Origin: Nodosilinea sp. PGN35 | GTDB lineage: Bacteria > Cyanobacteriota > Cyanobacteriia > Phormidesmidales > Phormidesmidaceae | Assembly: GCF_029109325.1 (NCBI RefSeq) | Contig: NZ_JAQKQJ010000024.1 | Coordinates: 62,001-126,000 of the forward strand | Length of the DNA stretch: 64,000 bases | Direction: 5' to 3' | Part shown: positions 17,447-25,399 of the stretch, one piece after another | Position numbering within the stretch: the first letter of the stretch is position 1 | Layout of the letters: the number at the start of each line of letters is the position of its first letter | Made by a program: the position numbers and the translations under genes | The notes under the pieces: generated by a model | What the model saw: the letters and a program-made list of their open reading frames with translations, nothing else | The model's database searches: none | What the model was told of the DNA's origin: nothing

Positions 17447-18244
17447 CTACCCCCCCGTTGCCAGGGGCTGGCGCGGCACCAGGGCTAAGGGCAGCGGTTG
17501 CCCCACGGTCGGGGCGAGCACGCGGGTTGACAGACCCCTGGCGGCGATCGCCGCCTGTAAGCCCTGGGGATTGCCCCGCGTTTTGAGCCAGTTGATCAGC
17601 ACTCCGCTATAGGTGACTTCGCCCGCATCAGCGGTGGGCAGCACCACCTGGGGCCGCAGCCACTCCACTAGCTCTAACGCCCCCTGCTGACCCCGAATAA
17701 TGGGCCCCACCAGGGGCAACGCCAGATCGATCACCGGGGTAATCACCACATCCACGGGCCCTTCCTGCTTGAGTTCGGGCCGGTGAAAGCCGTGGGGCTC
17801 GTAGAACAGAGAGGCCCCAGCCGCGCTGGGGGAAACATCCCGCAGCAGGTAGCCGTTTTCTACCACCAGCGGCCCCACTGGGGCACCGGGGAGGGCTTTA
17901 ATCGTCACTCGCTGGTTGAGGGTAAAGGTTTCGCCGTGGCTGAGAGCGGTGACCTGGCTGTACCCGAGGCCCTCTGCCACCTTGGCCGCCCTGGGGGAGC
18001 CCACCACGGGGATGGTGCGATCGAGGGCTGCCAGGGTCGGCGGGTGGGCGTGGTCTTCCAGCCCCTGGCTGAGCAAAATCAGGTCAATGGCCTCGGGCAG
18101 GGGCCGAGCCTGGGACTGCTCTCCCTTAAATAGCCAGGTCTGCTGGCCAAATACCAGCTCTCCCACCAGCCAGGGGTCAACCAAGATGCGCTGTTCCCCC
18201 ACGACCATCAGCCAAGAGTTGCTGTCGAGCCAGGTAACTTCCAT
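17447..18244 (-). CDS. Metallo-beta-lactamase-fold hydrolase-like protein
   Basis: 265 aa of UlaG-like MBL architecture. The N-terminus is MEVTWLDSNSWLMVVGEQRILVDPWL, followed by DLILLSQGLEDHAHPPTL in place of the usual HxHxDH site. Only the DH of that motif is retained, so at least one zinc site is likely absent. Later segments (PVVGSPRAA, LPGAPVGPLVVENGYLL, YEPHGFH) fit the fold and resemble plant/cyanobacterial homologues. Cytoplasmic; catalytic activity is doubtful. The start codon abuts conserved sequence. Confidence 0.82.
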   Translation of the reverse strand: MEVTWLDSNSWLMVVGEQRILVDPWLVGELVFGQQTWLFKGEQSQARPLPEAIDLILLSQGLEDHAHPPTLAALDRTIPVVGSPRAAKVAEGLGYSQVTALSHGETFTLNQRVTIKALPGAPVGPLVVENGYLLRDVSPSAAGASLFYEPHGFHRPELKQEGPVDVVITPVIDLALPLVGPIIRGQQGALELVEWLRPQVVLPTADAGEVTYSGVLINWLKTRGNPQGLQAAIAARGLSTRVLAPTVGQPLPLALVPRQPLATGG

Positions 18245-18506
18245 CGCACAAAGTCTCAGTAGGGCAATGATTTCAGTGTAACGGATTCTTTACAAGGTCA
18301 CGGCAGACCTGGCGGGGTGCTGGAGTCGTTTGAGGGAACTGGGCTGGACAGCTACCCGGGCCAGCCCTGCCCAGAATTTTTCCAGAGGGCACAGCGACCT
18401 GGCCTTGCAAAGAGTCCTCGAAATTGTGCAAATGCTCTGATCCCCGTATAATCCATCTTGGTTTGATGGTTGATGTTTGCTAGCATTTCTTGCCGCTGGT
18501 TGTGCC

Positions 18507-19400
18507 ATGCCCCGTTTTCAGATCAAGCCCTACACCGTACTGATTACGGCTACTGGCAAATCGCCCATTACCCTGAGCCTGCGGCCGGTGCCGCTGCTGG
18601 TGGGCTTAGGGGTGCTAGCGGGGCTACCTATAGCCTGGATTGCCCTGCTGCTTTACCAAAATGTGCAGCTGGCCCAGCGCAACCAAAATTTGTCTGAAAC
18701 CGCCAGCGAAGTGCTCACCGAGCTCAACGCCATTGGTAACGAGATCGAAGTGCTGAAGCACCGGGCCGGCTTGCCTGACCACAGCGGAGACAGTACTCGC
18801 CTTCCCGATCGCGATGGGGACAAAATTCCGCCCCGGGGAGGCATCGCCCAAGCCGCTCCCGCCGAAGCCATGTTCGATGAGGCCCGCCGCCAGCTGCCGA
18901 GCCTAGAGACTATGCTCTCTCGAGCGGTGAAGCCGGCCCTGGAGCAAACCCTGGAGGCAGAGGCTGAGCAGGCGGCGGCGTTTCCCAGCGGCAAACCGCT
19001 GGCCGGGGAGCCGTCAATTTCCTCGGAGTTTGGTCTGCGGCCCAACCCCTTTGGCCTGCGGGGCTACGAAATGCACGAGGGAGTTGACTTTGCCGGGCCG
19101 GTGGGCAAGCCAATTTTGGCGACGGCTGAGGGGGTCGTGGTGCGGGCTGACTACAACGGCGGCTACGGCAACCACGTCAAAATTGACCACGGCTACAGCT
19201 ATGAAACTCTCTACGCCCACCTGTCAGATCTGGAGGTCAAAATCGGCGATCGCGTCCAGCGGGGCGATGTGGTGGGCTATCTGGGCAGCACTGGTCGCTC
19301 CTCTGGCCCCCACCTGCACTACAGCATTTATCGCAACGGCCAGGCGGTGAATCCCCGCTATTATTTGAAGTTGGCGGAAACCAATCAGGAAACTAAATAG
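18507..19400 (+). CDS. M23 family (LytM) peptidase, membrane anchored
   Basis: 297 aa from the ATG at 18507 (MPRFQIKPYTVLITATGKSP); a TTG ten codons upstream is possible but less likely. One transmembrane helix (LLVGLGVLAGLPIAWIALLLY) is followed by a coiled-coil region (about 50-150). The C-terminal LytM domain has FGLRPNPFG, the zinc ligands in HEGVDFAG and HLHYSIYRNG, and the typical VRADYNGGYGNHVKIDHG. It acts in the periplasm on peptidoglycan cross-links or as an amidase activator. It is 45 nt upstream of aroC, which has an unrelated function. Confidence 0.92.
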   Translation: MPRFQIKPYTVLITATGKSPITLSLRPVPLLVGLGVLAGLPIAWIALLLYQNVQLAQRNQNLSETASEVLTELNAIGNEIEVLKHRAGLPDHSGDSTRLPDRDGDKIPPRGGIAQAAPAEAMFDEARRQLPSLETMLSRAVKPALEQTLEAEAEQAAAFPSGKPLAGEPSISSEFGLRPNPFGLRGYEMHEGVDFAGPVGKPILATAEGVVVRADYNGGYGNHVKIDHGYSYETLYAHLSDLEVKIGDRVQRGDVVGYLGSTGRSSGPHLHYSIYRNGQAVNPRYYLKLAETNQETK

Positions 19401-19445
19401 TAGGATCGGTAAAACTACCTGGGCCAACGCGGCATTACCGAATCT

Positions 19446-20534
19446 ATGGGCAACACCTTTGGGAACTTGTTTCGCATCACCACCTTTGGCGAATCCCACG
19501 GCGGTGGGGTAGGGGTGGTCATCGATGGCTGCCCGCCCCGCCTAGAGATTTCTGAGGAAGAAATCCAAGCCGAACTCGATCGCCGTCGTCCCGGCCAGAG
19601 CAAAATCACCACCCCCCGCAAAGAGAGCGATCGCTGCGAAATTCTCTCCGGGGTGTTCCAGGGCAAAACCCTGGGCACCCCCATCGCCATTCTGGTGCGC
19701 AACGAAAACACCCGCCCCCAGGACTACAGCGAGATGGTCACCGCCTATCGCCCCTCCCACGCCGATGCCACCTACGATGCCAAGTACGGCCTGCGCAACT
19801 ATCAGGGGGGGGGACGCTCCTCGGCGCGGGAAACCATTGGCCGGGTGGCGGCGGGGGCGATCGCCAAAAAGATCCTCCAGCAGGTGGCGGGCACCGAAAT
19901 TCTCGGCTACGTCAAGCGCATTCAGAACCTCGAAGGCACCATCGACCCGGCCACCGTCACCCTGGAGCAGATCGAGAGCAACATCGTGCGCTGCCCCGAT
20001 GCCGAGGCTGCCCAGCGCATGATCGACCGCATCGAAGCCATCCGCGACCAGGGCGACTCCATCGGCGGCGTGGTGGAATGCGTGGCTCGGAGCGTCAAGG
20101 TGGGGCTGGGTTCCCCGGTGTTTGACAAACTGGAGGCGGATCTGGCCAAAGGCGTCATGTCGCTGCCCGCCAGCAAAGGTTTTGAAATTGGCTCTGGCTT
20201 TGCCGGCACCCTGCTCACCGGCAGCGAGCACAACGACGAGTTTTACACCGACGAAACCGGCACCCTGCGCACCCGCACCAACCGCTCCGGCGGCACCCAG
20301 GGGGGCATCGCCAACGGCGAAAACATCATCCTGCGCGTCGCCTTTAAGCCCACCGCCACCATTCGCAAAGCCCAAAACACCGTCACCAATACCGGCGAAG
20401 CCACCGTGCTGGCTGCCCGAGGCCGCCACGACCCCTGCGTGCTGCCCCGCGCCGTGCCCATGGTCGAGGCCATGGTGGCCCTGGTGCTGTGCGACCACCT
20501 GCTGCGCCACCACGGCCAGTGCGAGCTGTTTTAG
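19446..20534 (+). CDS. aroC: Chorismate synthase
   Basis: 362 aa, the normal length. All family signatures are visible: GESHGGGVGVVIDGCPP near the start, GGGRSSARETIGRVAAGA around 120, RTNRSGGTQGGIANGE around 280 and RHDPCVLPRAVPMVEAM near 335. It makes chorismate from EPSP with reduced FMN, at the end of the shikimate pathway, in the cytoplasm. The ATG at 19446 gives the standard N-terminus MGNTFGNLFRITTFG. Confidence 0.98.
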   Translation: MGNTFGNLFRITTFGESHGGGVGVVIDGCPPRLEISEEEIQAELDRRRPGQSKITTPRKESDRCEILSGVFQGKTLGTPIAILVRNENTRPQDYSEMVTAYRPSHADATYDAKYGLRNYQGGGRSSARETIGRVAAGAIAKKILQQVAGTEILGYVKRIQNLEGTIDPATVTLEQIESNIVRCPDAEAAQRMIDRIEAIRDQGDSIGGVVECVARSVKVGLGSPVFDKLEADLAKGVMSLPASKGFEIGSGFAGTLLTGSEHNDEFYTDETGTLRTRTNRSGGTQGGIANGENIILRVAFKPTATIRKAQNTVTNTGEATVLAARGRHDPCVLPRAVPMVEAMVALVLCDHLLRHHGQCELF

Positions 20535-20564
20535 TTAACGTCGGCTTCAACCCCACACCAGAGC

Positions 20565-20900
20565 ATGAAGATTATTGGCCTTCACCAGGTACCCGAGGAG
20601 GCAGTCTCCCACAACCCGGCAATTAAAAAGCGGGTGCTGCTGCGCCGGGATGACTTACCCCACTTGACCAACTTTGCCCAGGCCCGCTTTGCCCCAGGCC
20701 AGGTTGCCAACGGCCACAGCCACACCGATATGGCTGAGGTGTTCTTTGTCGAAGCAGGCAATGGCACCATTATCGTCGATGGTCAGGCCTATTCGCTGAC
20801 CCCCGGTATCTGTATTGCGATCGCACCCGGCGAACACCACGAAGTCGCCAACACCGGCACCGAGGAACTCGTCCTCACCTACTTCGGCCTCCGCGTCTAG
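20565..20900 (+). CDS. Small cupin protein
   Basis: 111 aa. Cupin motif 1 is GHSHTDMAEVFFVEAGNG (HxH...E) and motif 2 is PGEHHEVANTG, so the metal-binding residues are complete, unlike the cupin at 3513. It starts 30 nt after aroC on the same strand and may be cotranscribed. Function unknown. Confidence 0.87.
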   Translation: MKIIGLHQVPEEAVSHNPAIKKRVLLRRDDLPHLTNFAQARFAPGQVANGHSHTDMAEVFFVEAGNGTIIVDGQAYSLTPGICIAIAPGEHHEVANTGTEELVLTYFGLRV

Positions 20901-20995
20901 CCCTTGCCTGTCATAACCCTTTCATCAGGGGAAGCCTCGGGTAGGACAGCCCAAACTGCCGAGGTTCAAGCTTACTGGGCAATTTCTCGCTTCTC

Positions 20996-21052
20996 TATAG
21001 CTGTGGCCAGCCTGGTTGAGACATTTCCCCTTAAAACGTTCAAACGTTCAGA
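20996..21052. repeat. Palindromic repeat element, copy 2 (degenerate)
   Basis: Read forward, this reads CTATAGC...CTGGTTGAGACATTTCCCC, then AAAACGTTCAAACGTTCA. It aligns block by block with the reverse complement of the 7017-7116 element (CTATAGCC, GGTTAGGACA, TTTCCC, AAAACGTT...ACGTTCA). The right arm is lost. It lies between convergent cupin and ABC ATPase genes. Confidence 0.65.
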
Positions 21053-21081
21053 ATACACACCCAGCTCTTCCCTGTGCCCCC

Positions 21082-22080
21082 TCACCCCTCTGCGGAGCCT
21101 GCCGCAAACACTCGCCCAATCACCTCCTCCACGGGCGGATCGCTGACGGTCAAATCCTGCACGTCTAAGTCTCCCAACAGCTGGCTGACTGTTTGGGTTA
21201 GGGCATCGCGGTGCACAATCAGCCGGGCGGTGCAGCCCTCCAGGCTTTCCAATTCGCCGTAGCGGCTCAGGGTGGCGCGATCGCAGCCCGTGGCCAAATC
21301 TAGGGTGACTTCTCGGTAGGGGGCGAAGCGATCGAGCAGCCCCTCCAGGCTGCCGTCGTAGATCAGCCGCCCCTGGTAGATCAACAGCACCCGCCGACAC
21401 AGGGCCGTGATGTCGGCCATGTAGTGGCTGGTGAGCAAAATGGTGGCTTGGTAGCGGCGGTTGTAGTCGCGCAAAAACTCCCGCACCGCCACCTGGGCAT
21501 TGACGTCGAGGCCCAGGGTCGGTTCATCTAAGAACAAGACGCGGGGGCGGTGCAGCAGGGCCGCCATCATCTCGGCCTTCATGCGCTCGCCCAGGGAGAG
21601 CTTACGCACCGGCTGGGTCAGCTTGCCCTGGAGAGCCAGCATCTCGGTGAGTTCCTCAACCCGGTAGTGAAATTCTTTGGGGGAGAGACCGTAGATAGCG
21701 GCGTTAATCCGCAGCGAGTCGAGGGCGGGCAGATCCCACAGGAGCTGCTGCTTTTGCCCCATCACCAGGGTGATGTCCTGCAAAAACTCGGCTCGCCGCT
21801 GAAAGGGCACCTGGTCACCCACCCGCACCCTGCCCGCCGAGGGATAAATCAGCCCGGTGAGCATTTTGAGCGTGGTGGTTTTGCCGGCACCGTTAGGCCC
21901 TAAAAAGCCCACCACCTCCCCCGGCTCGATGTGAAATGAAATGTCCTGCACCGCGTCTATAAGGCGGTACTGGCGGCGTAGGAAATGGCGCAGCGTGCCC
22001 CCCAGGCCCGTCTCTTTGATGGCCACGGGGTAGCGTTTGCTGAGCTGATGAACATCAATGGTGGGCATGGCAAACGGCAA
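21082..22080 (-). CDS. ABC-2 type transporter ATP-binding protein
   Basis: 332 aa (a second ATG at 22068, MPTIDVHQL, is equally plausible). Walker A GPNGAGKTTT, signature LSLGERMK, Walker B VLFLDEP and switch His in LTSHY are all present. The ATPase has the extra C-terminal domain of NatA/CcmA-like exporters. The matching membrane permeases are not adjacent, so it is an orphan here and its cargo is unknown. Confidence 0.92.
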   Translation of the reverse strand: MPFAMPTIDVHQLSKRYPVAIKETGLGGTLRHFLRRQYRLIDAVQDISFHIEPGEVVGFLGPNGAGKTTTLKMLTGLIYPSAGRVRVGDQVPFQRRAEFLQDITLVMGQKQQLLWDLPALDSLRINAAIYGLSPKEFHYRVEELTEMLALQGKLTQPVRKLSLGERMKAEMMAALLHRPRVLFLDEPTLGLDVNAQVAVREFLRDYNRRYQATILLTSHYMADITALCRRVLLIYQGRLIYDGSLEGLLDRFAPYREVTLDLATGCDRATLSRYGELESLEGCTARLIVHRDALTQTVSQLLGDLDVQDLTVSDPPVEEVIGRVFAAGSAEG

Positions 22081-22241
22081 CTAGAGCGAGAGCAGCTAGA
22101 GCCCCACATTCTAAGGCTTGCAAAGCAGAGATGTGGGGCCTACGGCTTTCACTTTACCGCCAACCTTGCCTGCGCTTAAGTCGGGGCGATCGCCCTGGAA
22201 ATCGGTGCTGGCAGAAAAGGTGAGCCGTGAACCGGCCACCG

Positions 22242-22320
22242 TGAACCGTATACCTCCCTCACCGATTGACTCTATCTTGGCAGTCTACAGCTTGGCAGTC
22301 TACAGCTTGGCAGCCTACTA
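22242..22320. repeat. Dispersed intergenic repeat, copy 2, with 15-bp tandem repeat
   Basis: TGAACCGTATACC (22242-22254), then three direct 15-bp units of CTTGGCAGTCTACAG: 22276-22290 and 22291-22305 identical, 22306-22320 slightly diverged. The tract ends next to the HCP-like gene stop. A single copy with the same upstream block is at 11766-11812. Confidence 0.75.
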
Positions 22321-22761
22321 GCCCACCGCCCGGCGCAGGAAGTGAAGCCGCTCGTTAAGCCCCATGGCATCGAGGCGGACGAGCAGTGCCTGGGTCGCGG
22401 CCGAGCCGTTTTGGCAGGTGCTCAAGGGCAGGCGGTTGGCGGGCAGGAGGTTGAACAGGCGGTGCCAGAAGGCCAGCTTCATGTTGATGTTGAGCGCCTG
22501 GTAAGCCTGGGTAAAGCGGGTATCGGCTCCGGCGAGAATATCGCGCAAAATCGCTGTCTGGTCGTCGCGATCGACCTGCTGGATCTGGCTCAACAACTGC
22601 TGCACCGCCTGGGAGAAGAGGGCCACCGGGGCAATGGCCGCAAAGGCCTGCCCCAGCGTGTCGTAGGTCTGCCAGAGAACGGCAATTTTGCAGTCTACAT
22701 CGACCGATTCAAAGGCTTGAACGGCCTGCTCAAACTGAAGGCGAACATCAATGGCGGTCAT
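22318..22761 (-). CDS. Helical carotenoid protein-like (OCP N-terminal domain)
   Basis: 147 aa from the ATG at 22761, chosen for the AGGAAA ribosome site just upstream. All-helical and matching the orange-carotenoid-protein N-terminal domain: CKIAVLWQTYDTLGQ (W30 and Y33, equivalent to the W41/Y44 carotenoid contacts), IAPVALFSQAVQQL, RDDQTAILRDILAGADT and NMKLAFWHRL (W99). The residue after that Trp is His rather than Tyr. There is no C-terminal NTF2 domain, so it belongs with HCPs, which bind carotenoid and quench singlet oxygen or phycobilisomes. Subclass cannot be fixed by eye. Confidence 0.85.
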   Translation of the reverse strand: MTAIDVRLQFEQAVQAFESVDVDCKIAVLWQTYDTLGQAFAAIAPVALFSQAVQQLLSQIQQVDRDDQTAILRDILAGADTRFTQAYQALNINMKLAFWHRLFNLLPANRLPLSTCQNGSAATQALLVRLDAMGLNERLHFLRRAVG

Positions 22762-23229
22762 GGTAGGTTTCCTGTAAGGGCTTGTTATGGGTGTAGATAG
22801 CAATGCGACAGAACCGCCTGGGGCGCTCTGTCGGAGGGGTCGCGATCGCTGGAGCAAAGGTTGCAGCCCTGGGCATTAGGGCCAAAACATTGCCGTTAAT
22901 GAGTTGAAAGCCAAAAAAACAAGAAGAAGCAAGGTCAATTCAACAGGGTTTATCGTCTATTTATATTGATCCCCGCCGTTTTTGAATACGGGGCGTTTCT
23001 TCCAAGTTTCTTTTGATTTAAAGCTTAGCGGCGGTCGATGGCTGCGCTCACCTCCCGAAAGATAGGTAAATTGCAGTCAGGCAGGGGATTGTTGCCGAGC
23101 CGGAGCCATTGTCTTTTAAGATTTAGTTACTAAGATTTAGTTACACAGCTGAGCTGCTGACCGAGGCAGCCGAGCTGCTTGAGGCTAATCTGGCTCAGAT
23201 CGCTGCTGGGAGTGCTGTTCTCTGGAGTT
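22762..23229. other. Intergenic region with 14-bp direct repeat
   Basis: 468 bp between the divergent HCP-like and bactofilin genes. It contains two adjacent perfect copies of TAAGATTTAGTTAC (23117-23130 and 23131-23144), about 85 bp before the bactofilin start. A CCCCG...CGGGG hairpin lies near 22973-22998. The tandem 14-mer could be a regulator site; its spacing does not fit the HLR1 (RpaB) consensus. Confidence 0.5.
23117..23144. repeat. Tandem 14-bp direct repeat, possible operator
   Basis: Two contiguous identical TAAGATTTAGTTAC units upstream of the bactofilin gene. One helical turn and a half apart, they could bind a regulator dimer. No known consensus is recognised. Confidence 0.5.
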
Positions 23230-23640
23230 ATGAGGGCAATTCTGATGTTCAAACGCAAATCGGCTCCGCTGTTGACCTATTTGAGTCAAAAGGCTGAGTT
23301 TGAGGGGGTGCTCCACGCCGAGGGTATGCTGCGGGTAGACGGCGTAATCCACGGCACCGTGGATATTAAAGGAGATCTGGAGATCTCCTCCACCGGATTG
23401 GTCGAAGGCCCCGAGGTCAGGGCTCAAAATATCGTTGTGCAGGGGGTGCTCAAAGCCCGGGTTTTTGCCGAAGGCAAGCTCACCTTGAGCCGCACGGCCC
23501 GGCTTGAGGGGGATGTAGTCGCAGGTGCCCTAGAGATAGAGCCGGGGGCTTACTACACCGGCTATATCGAAACCCGCGACGCCAAGTCGCTGCCGCCCGT
23601 CCGCGAAGTGCCCGAACTCTACGGCACTACCGAGCTTTAG
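23230..23640 (+). CDS. Bactofilin-family polymer-forming protein
   Basis: 136 aa from the ATG at 23230 (GGAG about 5 nt upstream); the ATG at 23245 (MFKRKSAP) is also reasonable. The core shows the bactofilin beta-helix repeats (DGVIHGTVDIKGDLEISSTGLVEG, VQGVLKARVFAEGKLTLSRTARLEGDVVAGALEIEPGA), which is the DUF583 pattern. Bactofilins polymerise without nucleotide and scaffold cell-wall or polarity factors. The gene is alone. Confidence 0.93.
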   Translation: MRAILMFKRKSAPLLTYLSQKAEFEGVLHAEGMLRVDGVIHGTVDIKGDLEISSTGLVEGPEVRAQNIVVQGVLKARVFAEGKLTLSRTARLEGDVVAGALEIEPGAYYTGYIETRDAKSLPPVREVPELYGTTEL

Positions 23641-23742
23641 CCCGGTGCGTCCGGCGCTCGGCTGGCTAACTCAGCTCAGCTAGCTACCTCAACAGACACC
23701 CTGTACCAATCGCAAAGCTCGCCATGCCCAACCCAGCCGCTG

Positions 23743-23898
23743 CTAGTCGCGCATCAGCCAGGTGGTGATGATCAGAGCCAGCCCCCCGAGCAGCCACGGC
23801 GACGGGACTAAAAGGCGGCCCAGGTCGGGCAGGCTATCCACTAGGTGGGCGATCGCCCAGGAGGCCGCCACACAGATTATCAAGATTACAAGTTCCAT
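23743..23898 (-). CDS. Small membrane protein (51 aa)
   Basis: 51 aa, below routine calling length. Sequence runs MELVILIICVAASWAIAHL, a short loop (VDSLPDLGRLLVPSPW), then LLGGLALIITTWLMRD, giving two hydrophobic helices. It looks protein-like throughout, without rare-codon or stop interruptions. No family recognised. It is on the opposite strand to the flanking genes. Confidence 0.55.
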   Translation of the reverse strand: MELVILIICVAASWAIAHLVDSLPDLGRLLVPSPWLLGGLALIITTWLMRD

Positions 23899-24060
23899 GG
23901 TTACAGCTTCCTCTGGGCTACTCCTGGGCGGGCGATCGCTAGATACCTCACCAGCGGTTGGTTGGTGTAGCGGGAGACAGTTTGAGTATCTGTCTATTAT
24001 GTCCGCCGATCGCGTCAGTTACCCAGCACCATGGAACATGAACCGAAGGAGGCTGGGGTC

Positions 24061-24540
24061 ATGGCCATCAACAATCGACGATGGGGAGCAGGGCTGCTGG
24101 CCGGGCTAGGGATGGGGCTGCTGACAACCCTACCGGCCCTGGCCCAGCAGGCCAATTTTGAGTCGTTCACCCTGTCGGGAGCTGGCTCCGCCGCCAGCGT
24201 CAGCGGGTTTACCAACGGAATTTCTGCGCTGTCCAATATTGCCGGGCGCGATCGCAGCGGCACCATTTGCGCCGGCTTTGCCGACGTCGCCCCCGACCAC
24301 ATCATGGTGTTGCAGCAAGACTTTGCCGCCCTCACCCTTCAGGTCAACAGCGGCGGCAATGACACCACGCTGTTAGTCCAGGGGCCCGACGGCACCGTGC
24401 GCTGTGGTGACGACACCGATCGCCGCAACCCCGATGCCCGCGTTCAAGATCAAAGCTGGTCGGCAGGCACCTACAGCATTTGGGTTGGCTCCCACCAGCA
24501 GGGCCAGCGCTACAACTATTCCCTCACCGCCAACCCCTAG
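24061..24540 (+). CDS. Secreted protein with bacterial pre-peptidase C-terminal-like domain
   Basis: 159 aa from the ATG at 24061, preceded by a strong AAGGAGG 10 nt upstream. Signal peptide with a long hydrophobic core (LLAGLGMGLLTTLPALAQQ). The mature protein is a beta-sandwich: TICAGFADVAPDHIMVLQQDFAALTLQVNSGGNDTTLLVQGPDG, then RRNPDARVQDQSWSAGTYSIWVGS. This resembles PPC-type accessory domains. No catalytic domain, so probably a small periplasmic or extracellular binding protein. Confidence 0.8.
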   Translation: MAINNRRWGAGLLAGLGMGLLTTLPALAQQANFESFTLSGAGSAASVSGFTNGISALSNIAGRDRSGTICAGFADVAPDHIMVLQQDFAALTLQVNSGGNDTTLLVQGPDGTVRCGDDTDRRNPDARVQDQSWSAGTYSIWVGSHQQGQRYNYSLTANP

Positions 24541-24655
24541 GGGCTGCCTGGGCAACGGCCCTAGACCGTAACGGGGGCTAGAGAAATCCACACTGGCGAC
24601 AGGTGTTGGGCAGTGGCAGCCCCACGTTAGGATAGTGGGGCTGCAAGTTAACTCC

Positions 24656-25399
24656 ATGCCTGTGCTCACCACCCTGATTGCCGATTTTCGCATCGTCTTC
24701 GAGCGTGACCCAGCGGCCCGCAACTGGCTAGAGGTACTCACCTGCTACCCCGGCCTCCATGCCCTATGGCTGCACCGCTTTAGCCACTGGCTCTGGAATC
24801 TGGGCCTTCCCGTGGTGCCCCGCCTCATTTCTCACCTGGCGCGGTTTCTCACCGGCATCGAAATTCACCCTGGAGCCACCATTGGCAAAGGGGTATTTAT
24901 TGACCACGGCATGGGCGTGGTCATTGGCGAAACCGCCATTGTTGGGGACTACGCCCTGATCTACCAGGGTGTAACCCTGGGGGGCACCGGCAAAGAGATT
25001 GGCAAGCGCCACCCCACCCTCGGCGACAACGTGGTAGTCGGAGCCGGGGCTAAGGTGTTAGGCAATATATATCTTGGCCACAACGTGCGCATCGGCGCAG
25101 GTTCGGTCGTGCTGCGAGAGGTGCCCTCCGACTGCACGGTAGTTGGGGTGCCCGGGCGCATCGTGTACCGCGCTGGCGAGCGCGTCGAGCCCCTAGAGCA
25201 CGGTCGCTTGCCCGACTCTGAAGCCCAGGTGATTCGCGCCCTCCTCGATCGCATCGAATCCCTGGAAAAGGAAGTGCAGTCGTTGGGCCAGGCACGCCTC
25301 GAACCAGTTTTAGTAGGGGCTGTGCGTTCCCAAGACGGCGTCCACTGCCGCCTACAGGATCGCGTCATTGAAGAATTTCTCGACGGCAGCGGCATTTAG
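24656..25399 (+). CDS. cysE: Serine O-acetyltransferase
   Basis: 247 aa from the ATG at 24656 (MPVLTTLIADFRIVFERDP, the common cyanobacterial start). The left-handed beta-helix is evident: GIEIHPGATIGKGVFIDHGMGVVIGETAIVGDYALIYQGVTLGGTG and GAKVLGNIYLGHNVRIGAGSVVLREVPSDCTVVGVPGRIV. The catalytic His lies in the IDHGMG region. It makes O-acetylserine, committing serine to cysteine synthesis. The C-terminal tail after about 190 is extended and variable, which may hold the feedback-sensitive region. Confidence 0.96.
   Translation: MPVLTTLIADFRIVFERDPAARNWLEVLTCYPGLHALWLHRFSHWLWNLGLPVVPRLISHLARFLTGIEIHPGATIGKGVFIDHGMGVVIGETAIVGDYALIYQGVTLGGTGKEIGKRHPTLGDNVVVGAGAKVLGNIYLGHNVRIGAGSVVLREVPSDCTVVGVPGRIVYRAGERVEPLEHGRLPDSEAQVIRALLDRIESLEKEVQSLGQARLEPVLVGAVRSQDGVHCRLQDRVIEEFLDGSGI

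Noticed and set aside
18477..18507. TTG start making the M23 protein a lipoprotein (LAAGC)
   Set aside because: The segment is too short, lacks a charged n-region, and the ATG at 18507 begins the conserved sequence.
22276..22320. CRISPR-like tandem repeats
   Set aside because: Contiguous 15-bp units without spacers; a plain tandem repeat.
23117..23150. HLR1 (RpaB) site
   Set aside because: GTTAC elements are 14 bp apart rather than the 10 bp of HLR1, and the second half is off consensus.
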